Positions 7,380 to 15,056 of a stretch of DNA of 23,857 nt are shown piece by piece. The stretch is from Sphingomonas sp. UBA4766 (lineage in GTDB: Bacteria > Pseudomonadota > Alphaproteobacteria > Sphingomonadales > Sphingomonadaceae). The stretch spans positions 4,497 through 28,353 of the forward strand of contig DHHS01000126.1 of NCBI GenBank assembly GCA_002403415.1, read 5' to 3'. The notes beneath the pieces are model-generated. The model was not told where the DNA came from, ran no database searches, and saw only the letters and a list, made by a program, of their open reading frames with translations. The translations under genes and the position numbers were made by a program. The number at the start of each line of letters is the position of its first letter. Position 1 is the stretch's first letter.

Positions 7380-9275
7380 GTGCGGATTCTGATTATCGAC
7401 GACGAACCGGCGATGCACGACAGCTATCGCCAGTGCTTCGTGGCCAAGAATGACGGCGCGCTCAATGCAATGGCCGCCGACCTGTTCGGCGACGATGACC
7501 ATCCCCCCAAAGCGACCGACGCCGCGCCCGATTTCGCGCTGACCCACGCAATGCAGGGCCTGGACGGGGTTAACGAAGTCGAACGCGCGCTCGCCGAGGG
7601 CAATCCCTTTGCGGTCGCCTTTATCGACATTCGGATGCCCCCCGGCATTGACGGACGCGAAACGGCAAAACGTATCCGCGCGCTCGACCCCGACATCAAT
7701 ATGGTGATCGTCACTGGCTATTCGGACTTTTCGCCCATCGAAATCGCCAAGGTTGCTGGACCCGCCGACAAGATTTTCTACATCGCCAAGCCGTTTGAAG
7801 TCGACGAAATCGTTCAGACCGCCACCGCGCTTGGCAAACGCTGGCAGATCGACCTTGAGCTGGCGGAAGCGCGCGCAACGCTGGCGCGTCAGGTCGTGAC
7901 GCTGGAGGAGCAGGGCCGCGAGCTCGCCGCCAACGAGAGCAAGGCGCTGCACATGGCAACGCATGACTCACTGACCGAGGCGCCCAACCGGCTCGCCTTT
8001 CTGCGAGCACTGACCGAGCGCGCGCGCGGCCGCGAACGCTTTGCCACCGCAATGCTCGATCTCGACCGGTTCAAGCTGGTCAACGACACGCTCGGCCATC
8101 TGGCGGGCGACGAGATGATCCGCTCAGTTTATCAATTGCTCAACGCGGCGGTGCCCGAGGGCGGCATGGTCGCGCGGCTGGGTGGCGATGAATTCGGCAT
8201 CCTGTTTCCCACTCCCGGCGAGGAAGCGGCGGTGCAGGCGTGCGAGTTGATGCTGCGCCGCATGTCGGTGACGCTCACGCTGGTCGGCCATTCGGTGCAG
8301 GCCAATGCCAGCATCGGCGTAGTGGTGGTCGAAGCAGAGCCGGTGCGCGACCCCGTGGACGTGATGCGCCAGGCCGATCTTGCGCTGAACGAAGCGAAGC
8401 GTGCCGGTCGTGGTCTGGTCCGCGCCTTCGATGAAAGCATGGACGACAGCATAAAGTTTCGCCGCCGCATCGAAGGCGGCCTGGGCGAGGCCATTGCGCG
8501 GGGCGAGCTGAAGCTGGTTTACCAGCCGATTGTCGGGCGTGACGCACTCGACATTACCGGGTTTGAAGCGCTGCTGCGCTGGTTCTCGCCCGAATATGGC
8601 GCGATTTCTCCCGCAATGTTCATTCCAATTGCCGAGGAATCAAACCTGATCCACGATTTGGGCGATTGGGTGGTCGAGACAGCGCTGGCCGAGGTTCAGA
8701 ACTGGCCCGGCCAATATGTGTCGATCAATTTCAGCCCGCGCCAGTTTCGGCGGCATAACTTCGTCGCGCACTTGGTCGAATGTGTTCAGCGCGCAGGCGT
8801 CTCGCCGGAGCGAATCCAGATCGAAATCACCGAAACCGCGATTTTCGACGATGCCGACCGCGCCGCCGACACGCTTTACCGGCTGCGGCAAATGGGCTTT
8901 CGCATTGCGCTTGACGATTTCGGCACCGGCTATTCCTCGCTCTACAACATTCGCAAATTCGCGCTTGATTGCTTGAAGATCGACCGCAGCTTCATCGACG
9001 GCATGGGCCGCGAGCGCGAAAGCGCGGCCATTGTCCATTCGATCATCCATCTGGGCCGCGCGCTTGGTCTGGGTGTTATCGCAGAGGGCGTGGAAACCGA
9101 CGCGCAGGTGCAGGCGCTGCGGCTGGCAGGTGCCACGCACCTTCAGGGCTATTTCTTCTCGCGCCCCGTCGATGCAGATGCAGCGCGCGCCATGGCTGAA
9201 CTCGGCCAGGTTGAAGGTAAAGATGATCCCGGCGACAGCCCGGCGGTGTATCAGGGGAACGGGACCGACGGCTGA
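7380..9275 (+). CDS. Response regulator with GGDEF and EAL domains (cyclic-di-GMP turnover)
   Basis: A 631-residue cytoplasmic signalling protein. Numbering from the GTG at 7380: REC domain about 1-155, with IIDDEP, phospho-acceptor Asp83 in FIDIRMP, Thr in VTGYSD and Lys in AKPF; a short coiled linker; GGDEF domain about 185-350, with RLGGDEFGIL; EAL domain about 365-610, with GFEALLRW, DDFGTGYSS, LKIDRSFI and AEGVET. Both catalytic signatures are intact, so it could both make and degrade c-di-GMP. The RxxD inhibitory site expected five residues before GGDEF reads PEGG, so product inhibition is probably absent. The REC domain carries an extra ~45-residue segment between the first acidic pocket and the phospho-Asp. 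I chose the GTG at 7380 because GAGGGGAG lies seven bases upstream; the ATG at 7347 has no ribosome-binding site. Confidence 0.93.
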   Translation: MRILIIDDEPAMHDSYRQCFVAKNDGALNAMAADLFGDDDHPPKATDAAPDFALTHAMQGLDGVNEVERALAEGNPFAVAFIDIRMPPGIDGRETAKRIRALDPDINMVIVTGYSDFSPIEIAKVAGPADKIFYIAKPFEVDEIVQTATALGKRWQIDLELAEARATLARQVVTLEEQGRELAANESKALHMATHDSLTEAPNRLAFLRALTERARGRERFATAMLDLDRFKLVNDTLGHLAGDEMIRSVYQLLNAAVPEGGMVARLGGDEFGILFPTPGEEAAVQACELMLRRMSVTLTLVGHSVQANASIGVVVVEAEPVRDPVDVMRQADLALNEAKRAGRGLVRAFDESMDDSIKFRRRIEGGLGEAIARGELKLVYQPIVGRDALDITGFEALLRWFSPEYGAISPAMFIPIAEESNLIHDLGDWVVETALAEVQNWPGQYVSINFSPRQFRRHNFVAHLVECVQRAGVSPERIQIEITETAIFDDADRAADTLYRLRQMGFRIALDDFGTGYSSLYNIRKFALDCLKIDRSFIDGMGRERESAAIVHSIIHLGRALGLGVIAEGVETDAQVQALRLAGATHLQGYFFSRPVDADAARAMAELGQVEGKDDPGDSPAVYQGNGTDG

Positions 9276-11131
9276 TGGCGCACGCTTGGCTTGACGCGCA
9301 GTGGCGGCGGCCGGGCTCGCTTGGTGCCAAGCTGTTGCTCATCCTAACAGGCGTTGGCCTGTTGGGGTCGATTGCGATCACCCTGTTGCTCGCATCGGTC
9401 ATTACGCCGAGTTTCAATCAGTTGGAAGCCGCCGCCGTCGACGCGCATGTCGAACGCACCCGCGCAGCCTTAGCCGAGAACATCACCAAGGTTGAAAGCG
9501 CGGTGCGCGACTATGGCGACTGGAACTCGTCCTACGATTATATGGCGAACCCGACGCGCGCGTTTGAGCAGGAGAGCTTTTCGACGCTTGCAATGGCCAA
9601 TCTGCACGTGAACGGCATGGCCTATGTCCGCAATGATGGCGGTATCGTGATCGCGCGCTGGATCGACCTTGGGTCGCAGGCCGACGCACCGGCGATGCGC
9701 ACACGGCTGATCGACCGGATCGGGGCGATCGACCTGAAGGCAGTGCTAAAGGCACGCAATTCGGCGGCCTTTTACGCCCGTCTGGGAGATTCTGTGGCTG
9801 CGGTCGGCGTGGCGCAGGTGCGCCGCTCCGACGGAACAGGCGCGCCGCGTGGCTATGTGTTGATGGTGCGCCAGATCACGTCGCAGCAACTCTCAACCCT
9901 GCTGCAACTTTCCGCCCGTCTTGAACCGGCACAGGCAGACAAGCCGGTGCTTACCCCCAGCCGCACCCAAATGACCATCGCCGTGCCGATTTTGGGGCCG
10001 GACGGGCACGGCGTGGCCAGCGTCAGCTTCGTGGTGCCGCGCGACGTGTCGACGCTGGGCACGCGGATGCTGATCCTGGCGATTGTCGGGTCGACGGTGC
10101 TGCTGGTGCTGTTGCTTATCGTGCTGAGCCGGGCGATTGCGCGGCTCGTGCTGGCACCGCTCAACCATGTCGAGCGGCACATGCAGGGAGTGACGGCATC
10201 CGGCGCGCTCTCGCTGCTCCAGGCAGAGGAGAACCGACGCGACGAGATCGGCTCACTCGGGCGCAGCTTCAACAAAATGCTCAGCCAGTTAAAGGATTTA
10301 CGCGAACAATTGGAAGTGCAGAGCTTTGCGCTAGGCAAGTCCGAAAGCGCGGTCGCCGTGATGCACAATGTCCGTAATGCGCTGAACCCCATCAGCACGA
10401 TCCTGTCACGCGGGCTTGCCGATGCGCCACCCGCTGACAAGGCGCTGATCGACCGGGCGCTGAGCGAATTGGCACGCGACGACACGCCGCCTGCGCGCCG
10501 CCAAAAACTCGCCGCCTTTCTGGCGGCCGCCATCGGAGCCGAAGATGCCGCGCGCGCCGACCGCGCCGCGCAGCTCAAAACCGGGCGCGAGGCCATGCAG
10601 CACGTCCTCGAAATCATCGGCACGCAACAAGCGCAGGCGCATGAGCGGCCCCCGCTCGATACCTGCGACGTGACCGAGCTAATCGCGCAGAACGCCACCA
10701 TCGCGCGCTATTCGGGCGAGACGGCGATTGCGTTTGATTTCCCTGCGCGCCCTTGGCCCGTCATGGCGAACCGGATCATCCTGAGCCAGGTGATCGGCAA
10801 TTTGTTCGGCAATGCCGCCGAGGCGATTGCCGCCAAGGGATCCGGCACGGGCAGCATCCGTGTGGCGATTGACGAAGCGGACGGCGTCGTCACCATCACC
10901 ATCCGCGACGATGGCGAGGGTTTTTCGCCCGAAGTCGCCGCCACGCTGTTCCAGCGCGGCTATTCCACGCGCGCACACAAATCGGGCGGGCTTGGGCTGC
11001 ATTGGTGCGCCAATTCGATGAACGCCATGGAGGGATCGCTGCGCCTTGCCAGCGAGGGCAAGGGGCGCGGTGCGGCCGCAACGCTCACGCTCAAGGCGCC
11101 AATCGCTCGCGCGCATCGCCACGCCGCCTAG
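9275..11131 (+). CDS. Membrane sensor histidine kinase with CHASE4-like periplasmic domain
   Basis: A 618-residue inner-membrane kinase. Its ATG overlaps the previous stop by one base (TGATG), so it is translated together with the c-di-GMP regulator and is probably its partner. Helix 1 spans about 19-43 and helix 2 about 264-286. The periplasmic part (44-263) has the CHASE4-type motif VRDYGDWNSSYDYM. A HAMP linker follows (about 287-345). The phospho-acceptor is probably His364 in AVMHNVRNALNPI, which is not the usual HisKA H-box but resembles the HNVxNxLN box of some unclassified sensors. The ATPase domain has an N-box (Asn509, Asn513 in NLFGNAAEAI), DDGEGF (545-550) and GGLGLHW (571-577). 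The ligand cannot be read from the sequence. The gene probably ends its operon, as the next 354 bp hold no gene. Confidence 0.9.
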   Translation: MAHAWLDAQWRRPGSLGAKLLLILTGVGLLGSIAITLLLASVITPSFNQLEAAAVDAHVERTRAALAENITKVESAVRDYGDWNSSYDYMANPTRAFEQESFSTLAMANLHVNGMAYVRNDGGIVIARWIDLGSQADAPAMRTRLIDRIGAIDLKAVLKARNSAAFYARLGDSVAAVGVAQVRRSDGTGAPRGYVLMVRQITSQQLSTLLQLSARLEPAQADKPVLTPSRTQMTIAVPILGPDGHGVASVSFVVPRDVSTLGTRMLILAIVGSTVLLVLLLIVLSRAIARLVLAPLNHVERHMQGVTASGALSLLQAEENRRDEIGSLGRSFNKMLSQLKDLREQLEVQSFALGKSESAVAVMHNVRNALNPISTILSRGLADAPPADKALIDRALSELARDDTPPARRQKLAAFLAAAIGAEDAARADRAAQLKTGREAMQHVLEIIGTQQAQAHERPPLDTCDVTELIAQNATIARYSGETAIAFDFPARPWPVMANRIILSQVIGNLFGNAAEAIAAKGSGTGSIRVAIDEADGVVTITIRDDGEGFSPEVAATLFQRGYSTRAHKSGGLGLHWCANSMNAMEGSLRLASEGKGRGAAATLTLKAPIARAHRHAA

Positions 11132-11196
11132 GCATCACGATTGTCAATTTTTCACGGATTGGCATTGCAACCACGATAATTGTTGGATTTTGCGCC

Positions 11197-11211
11197 TGAC
11201 CGGTCCGGTCA
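11197..11211. repeat. 15-bp interrupted palindrome TGACCGGTCCGGTCA
   Basis: Perfect 7-bp arms around a single central T, 66 bp after the histidine-kinase stop. A one-base spacer suits a dimeric protein-binding site better than an RNA hairpin. No T-tract follows. No regulator can be assigned. Confidence 0.4.
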
Positions 11212-11333
11212 TATTGGTGAATCGAACAATCATGTTATTTATTAGGCGCGCAGTTATCCAACACACTCAACCTCTGCGCGGTCACACGAGAGATAATTCC
11301 GAGTATGAATTAAATAAATATAATTATACTATC

Positions 11334-11375
11334 TATCAGTATGTTGCGTATACTTCATAATTTAACATACTGATA
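11334..11375. promoter_or_regulatory. 12-bp perfect inverted repeat in AT-rich leader
   Basis: The arms TATCAGTATGTT (11334-11345) and AACATACTGATA (11364-11375) are perfectly complementary, separated by 18 bases. Arm centres lie 30 bp apart, about three helical turns, which would put two bound dimers or one looped dimer on the same DNA face. It could also form an AT-rich RNA hairpin. It lies 111 bp before the start at 11486, a plausible place for activator or repressor binding. Regulatory role is an inference. Confidence 0.45.
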
Positions 11376-11391
11376 ATAATTGATATTCGAA

Positions 11392-11409
11392 AATATTCCT
11401 CGGAATATT
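11392..11409. promoter_or_regulatory. 8-bp inverted repeat AATATTCC-TC-GGAATATT
   Basis: Perfect 8-bp arms with a two-base spacer, just upstream of the TTGACG at 11414-11419 and 77 bp before the ATG at 11486. The short spacer and position suggest an operator next to a promoter. No regulator is identifiable. Confidence 0.4.
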
Positions 11410-11485
11410 GATCTTGACGATCATGTTCTGATGTAATTCGTGCGTCCATTTAAAATAGCTCCTCCACAGTGAAGGGATAGCAACG

Positions 11486-12607
11486 ATGCCTACGCTCAAT
11501 TTTGATGAAATCACCCTCTCCGAAGGCGGCGAACAACGCCTGGCAAACGGATTTGGCGGCTTTAACTGGCTCCAAGCCGGCATCTACAACCCCGATGGAG
11601 CGATCGCAGGCTATGTCTCGACATCGGGCCAAAACATCCTGTTCATCGCAGAGGCGGGAAACAACGAGGTTGGCGGCTATGAAGACGCGGCGGCTGGCAC
11701 CCCGCTTACCATGACCCGTGCGCAGGCGTTCAACCTTGAATCGCTGAACCTGTCATCCGCATTCCGTCCCGGCCTGACGGTCACCATCCGCGCCTATGCC
11801 GATGAAGCGGGACAACATGTGATTGGTCAAAAGACCGTGGTCGTCGGCCTGGCCGAACAACAGGGGGTCTCGTTCCTCGGCGGTCTGGACTTTGGCACCT
11901 TCCTTGGCGCTCAGCGGGTCGAGTTCAATGCCAATGACGGCGATACAGCGACGCTGGATTATTTCGGCATTGATAACCTGACGTTTAGCGATACAAACAC
12001 GGTTGTTCTCAACTTCGACGACATCACGCTTGCCAGCGGTGGCGAAGTTCCGATCACCAGCTATCAGGGCTTCACCTTCAGCCAGACCGGCGTCTACGCT
12101 CCCGATGGTTCGGTCCCGGGCTATACGGTGTCGTCGGGATCGAACCTGGCCTTTATCGCAGAAGCGGGCAATTTCGAAGTGGCAGGTTATGAAAATCCGG
12201 CGGGCTCACCCGTCGTGATTACGCATAGCAGCCAATTCAGCTTCTTGGGCGGCGCCTTTTCGGCGGCGTTCCGCTCCGGCCTGGCCATCACCATTCGCGG
12301 CTATGCTGACGAAGCGGGTACGCAACTCGTTGCGGAACGCACGATTGTGGCCAATGCGGGAACCGCCGATCAGTTCAGCTTCCTCGACGGGGAGTTTGCC
12401 GGGCTGCTCCGCCTCGAATTCAACGCGAATGATGGCAATGCGTCGACCATCGACTATTTCGGTTTCGACGACCTCTCCTTCTTCGTCGCGCCAGCGGCGG
12501 CACCAACTCTGGGCGATGTGGCCAGCTTGAGCTTTGCGCCCGAGCTGACCAACTTTGCCGGTTCGGCGGACCTTTCGAGCCTGAGCGCGGAAATCCTGAT
12601 CGCGTAA
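11486..12607 (+). CDS. Tandem-duplicated beta-rich protein, probable secreted or surface protein of unknown function
   Basis: 373 residues with no cysteine and no N-terminal signal peptide. It consists of two copies of one domain, about 3-168 and 173-333. Landmarks shared by both copies are NFD(E/D)ITL, GGE, GxYxPDG, (L/A)FIAEAGN, EVxGYE, the A(D)EAG segment after IR(A/G)YADEAG, (V/L)EFNANDG, and DYFGxD(N/D)LxF. The pattern suggests jelly-roll beta sandwiches like those in extracellular or carbohydrate-binding proteins. The last ~40 residues are small, hydrophobic and acidic, ending LSAEILIA, which resembles uncleaved C-terminal signals of type I secretion substrates. GAAGGGA lies eight bases before the ATG. 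Base composition appears less GC-rich than the neighbours. I do not recognise a named family; function and secretion route are open. Confidence 0.75.
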   Translation: MPTLNFDEITLSEGGEQRLANGFGGFNWLQAGIYNPDGAIAGYVSTSGQNILFIAEAGNNEVGGYEDAAAGTPLTMTRAQAFNLESLNLSSAFRPGLTVTIRAYADEAGQHVIGQKTVVVGLAEQQGVSFLGGLDFGTFLGAQRVEFNANDGDTATLDYFGIDNLTFSDTNTVVLNFDDITLASGGEVPITSYQGFTFSQTGVYAPDGSVPGYTVSSGSNLAFIAEAGNFEVAGYENPAGSPVVITHSSQFSFLGGAFSAAFRSGLAITIRGYADEAGTQLVAERTIVANAGTADQFSFLDGEFAGLLRLEFNANDGNASTIDYFGFDDLSFFVAPAAAPTLGDVASLSFAPELTNFAGSADLSSLSAEILIA

Positions 12608-12618
12608 CATGGGGCAAT

Positions 12619-12647
12619 GGGGAAGGTGCTGAGACCGCGCCTTCCCC
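12619..12647 (+). terminator. Hairpin between convergent tandem-repeat and SET genes
   Basis: An 11-bp stem, GGGGAAGGTGC (12619-12629) with GCGCCTTCCCC (12637-12647), and a 7-nt loop. The one imperfect pair (12627 with 12639) is U-G on the plus strand and A-C on the minus strand, so it favours plus-strand RNA, 12 bp after that stop codon. No T-tract follows. The right arm touches the stop codon of the SET gene. Confidence 0.55.
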
Positions 12648-13816
12648 TACCCTGTCTTCAGCACCACATGCGGCGCGGGTTCGACCGGCGCCACCTCGTC
12701 ACGGCGCCGCAGATAGGGCGCGACGAGATTGCGGGCACGGAACCATTCCTGCCGCTCAGGGGACAGCGTCTCGAAATTGCCGATCACCCGCCGACACGCC
12801 GGGCTGCGGCACTGGCAGATCATGTGCCAGTTCGACTGCGTGAGCGTGGTCGAATAATCCCACGCAATCTCCTCGCCCGGCGCAATCGCGCGGATCGCGA
12901 CCAGCACCACGCCGTCATCGGTAAAGCGCAGGCCCGCATTGGGATCGCAGCTATGGTTTATCAGGTCGTCGATGCGATTAGACGGACCCATATAGTGATC
13001 GGGGGTCACTTGCACAAAGCGGTCGCCCTCGCCCCGCATCACGCTGGGCACCTGATTGGCAGGCATCCGGCGGCCGGTGAATTTGACGATCGGCGCTCCT
13101 TCCGCAAAGGGAACTGCGGCATAAACCGCCTTGCCCAGATGGCTCTCGCCCACCGAAAACAGGTTCGCCGCAGGGCGATAGGCGTCGAGCACATAGAAGC
13201 GCCCGTTGCGCCAGCCCAGCGACCGTAGCGGATTGATGGTGGCAAGGCCGATCATGAACCACACACTTGCATGGCAGGCCAACTCGACAAGAATATAGGC
13301 AAAGCCCGCCAGGTTAATGTCCTCGCTGCGCGCCGCGACGATCAGCGTCGCCAGGTCGCCGATCGTCCACAGTCCCCAGGCGGGCGATCGTTCGCGCGCA
13401 CGGTCCTGAGCCACGCTTTGCCAAGTGGGCCAAAAGCTGATCGGCACGGCCGCCACGACCATCATATGCGCCCAAAAGGCCGAGCGAAACGCTACCCACA
13501 GCAACAGCGCGGCAAGGCAAGCGACCATGCAAATCGTCTCGCTGCGCGACGGCGGGCTCCACGCCGATTGCCGCCAGATGCCGAGGGTGACGATGATGCA
13601 GGCCGCCGATGAGATCAGGAACACGATGCTGGGCGCCGCCCCCGGATTGACCGCGGCATAGGTGCTCGCCTCGACCAAAATCGCCGCGCTCCAGATCAAC
13701 CACGAGGCGCGGTTGGGCTGCACCAATTGCCGCCGCAACCCCGTCAGATAGACGAGATAGCCCGCAAAACTGGCCGCAACGGCGAGGAGGAACCAAAAGC
13801 TAATCGGCGTCACCAT
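12647..13816 (-). CDS. Seven-helix membrane protein fused to a SET-domain methyltransferase
   Basis: 389 residues in two parts. Residues 1-190 hold seven predicted membrane helices (about 7-27, 37-56, 62-81, 94-110, 113-131, 145-162, 168-190). The segments around 20-55 and 124-161 resemble each other, giving a 3-1-3 layout like SWEET/PQ-loop proteins. Residues about 205-345 are a SET domain, the fold of protein-lysine methyltransferases that use S-adenosylmethionine: NHSCDPN (287-293), AIAPGEEIAWDYS with Tyr321, and a post-SET CxCxxxxC (Cys334, Cys336, Cys341) that with Cys290 would bind zinc. Basic loops (28-35, 137-144, 198-206) place the SET domain in the cytoplasm. Start is the ATG at 13816, with no clear ribosome-binding site. 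galK lies 106 bp upstream on the same strand. The methyl-acceptor is unknown. Confidence 0.85.
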   Translation of the reverse strand: MVTPISFWFLLAVAASFAGYLVYLTGLRRQLVQPNRASWLIWSAAILVEASTYAAVNPGAAPSIVFLISSAACIIVTLGIWRQSAWSPPSRSETICMVACLAALLLWVAFRSAFWAHMMVVAAVPISFWPTWQSVAQDRARERSPAWGLWTIGDLATLIVAARSEDINLAGFAYILVELACHASVWFMIGLATINPLRSLGWRNGRFYVLDAYRPAANLFSVGESHLGKAVYAAVPFAEGAPIVKFTGRRMPANQVPSVMRGEGDRFVQVTPDHYMGPSNRIDDLINHSCDPNAGLRFTDDGVVLVAIRAIAPGEEIAWDYSTTLTQSNWHMICQCRSPACRRVIGNFETLSPERQEWFRARNLVAPYLRRRDEVAPVEPAPHVVLKTG

Positions 13817-13821
13817 CGGTT

Positions 13822-13829
13822 ATGGTTAA
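13822..13829 (-). promoter_or_regulatory. Possible CtrA half-site TTAACCAT
   Basis: On the minus strand TTAACCAT lies five bases before the ATG of the SET gene and matches the half-site bound by the alphaproteobacterial cell-cycle regulator CtrA. A full TTAA-N7-TTAA site is not present. The position is very close to the start codon, so the match may be chance. Confidence 0.2.
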
Positions 13830-13863
13830 CCACACCTAACCGATCGCCGCCCAAACGTCCACG

Positions 13864-13904
13864 AAAAACCCAGGATTCACCGCGAGTCGCGACCGGCTGC
13901 GGTG
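13864..13904 (-). terminator. Weak intrinsic terminator candidate after galK
   Basis: Read on the minus strand, CACCGC (13904-13899) pairs perfectly with GCGGTG (13883-13878) around a 15-nt loop, and a run of five T follows about nine bases later (13868-13864). The stem is short and the gap to the T-run long, so efficiency is doubtful. It lies 19 bp beyond the galK stop and before the SET gene. Confidence 0.3.
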
Positions 13905-13922
13905 GAGCGCGTCACGCACCCA

Positions 13923-15056
13923 CTAGATGTGCTCCACGCGCAGCCCCGCTGCCGGGCGGCACGCATGGATCAGCGGCGACGTCCGCCCATCCTGCGCAAA
14001 CCAAGCCACGGCGGCCGCCCGCACCGCGTCGAGCCGGTCCTGCGCGGCGAGCGCCACCACACACCCGCCAAAGCCGCCGCCGGTCATCCGCGCACCACCC
14101 CGCCCAGCCGCTGCCTGTGCCAACGCCTCAACCAGCGCGTCGATGGGTGGCAAAGTGATCGCGAAATCATCGCGCATCGACGCGTGCGATGCCGCCATCA
14201 AAGCAGCAATCGCGCCCCAGTCCTGCGCCGAAACCGCTGCTGCGAATGCGCCAACCCTCGCATTTTCACTTACCACATGCCGGGCGCGCGCGCGGGTGAT
14301 GGAGTCGAGCGCGGCTGCCCCCACCATCGCCGGGGTTGCATCGCGCAAAGCGTCCACGCCCATCGCGGCGGCAGCGGCCTCACACGCGGCGCGGCGCTCA
14401 TTATAGGCGCTGTCGACCAGCCCGCGGGTGATGCCCGAATGCACGATCAGCACCGCGACGTCATCGGGCATGGCGACCGGTGTGACGCTGAGGCTGCGGC
14501 AGTCGATCATCAGCGCCTTCCCTGCGCGCCCATGTGCTGCGGCGAGCTGATCCATATTGCCGCAGGCGGTGCCGACATACCGGTTCTCGCTCGCCTGCGC
14601 GATGAGGGCGATGTCAGTCTCGCCCAGACCAAAGCCGCCAATCGTTGAAAAGGCACCGCCTAGCGCCACGGCCAGCGACGCGGAGGACGACAACCCCGCC
14701 CCCTGCGGCACATCGCCTGCCACGGCGAGGTGCATCGGCGGGAGCGTCAACGCCCGGTCGGCAAACACCGCTGCCACCCCGCGCACATGCGCCCGCCAGC
14801 CCGGTGCGGCAACGAACGGCGCGCGCGTATCAAACGCATCGGCCTCGCTGAAATCGGCGCTGACGACCGTGCTGAGTCCGTCGCCATGCCCGAACGCGAC
14901 CGCCGTGCCCCGGTCAATCGCGCACGGGAGGACAAACCCGTCATTATAATCGGTATGCTCGCCGATCAGATTGACGCGGCCCGGCGCATAGGCAACGCCA
15001 GAGGGTGCGCCCCAACGCGCGCGATAGGCGGCAATCGCCCGCGCAACGACGCTCAT
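13923..15056 (-). CDS. galK: Galactokinase
   Basis: Cytoplasmic GHMP kinase making galactose-1-phosphate from galactose and ATP, the entry to the Leloir pathway. It has 377 residues, the usual size. The galactokinase signature GRVNLIGEHTDYNDG spans 26-40, the ATP loop PQGAGLSSSAS spans 117-127, and catalytic Asp169 sits in GNMDQ. The third GHMP motif GGGFGGCVV is near residue 325. The ATG at 15056 overlaps the galT stop as ATGA, so it is the last gene of the symporter-galT-galK transcript, with tight translational coupling. Confidence 0.96.
   Translation of the reverse strand: MSVVARAIAAYRARWGAPSGVAYAPGRVNLIGEHTDYNDGFVLPCAIDRGTAVAFGHGDGLSTVVSADFSEADAFDTRAPFVAAPGWRAHVRGVAAVFADRALTLPPMHLAVAGDVPQGAGLSSSASLAVALGGAFSTIGGFGLGETDIALIAQASENRYVGTACGNMDQLAAAHGRAGKALMIDCRSLSVTPVAMPDDVAVLIVHSGITRGLVDSAYNERRAACEAAAAAMGVDALRDATPAMVGAAALDSITRARARHVVSENARVGAFAAAVSAQDWGAIAALMAASHASMRDDFAITLPPIDALVEALAQAAAGRGGARMTGGGFGGCVVALAAQDRLDAVRAAAVAWFAQDGRTSPLIHACRPAAGLRVEHI

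Larger units (their letters stand above)
11132..11485. other. Gene-free AT-rich region with three inverted repeats
   Basis: 354 bp without a credible gene, between the histidine kinase and the tandem-repeat protein. About 11230-11460 is strikingly AT-rich against the GC-rich surroundings, with runs such as TTAAATAAATATAATTATAC. It contains three inverted repeats, listed separately, and a possible -35 element TTGACG at 11414-11419 without a well-spaced -10. The placement suggests the leader and control region of the gene at 11486. Small reading frames across it show no ribosome-binding site or recognisable protein. Confidence 0.7.

Noticed and set aside
9853..10701. 282-codon minus-strand open frame inside the histidine kinase
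   Set aside because: Ser/Arg-rich antisense shadow; the kinase has all ATPase boxes on the plus strand.
11046..11360. 104-codon open frame running from the kinase 3' end into the AT-rich region
   Set aside because: It starts inside the kinase in another frame, has no ribosome-binding site and shows an abrupt change in composition.
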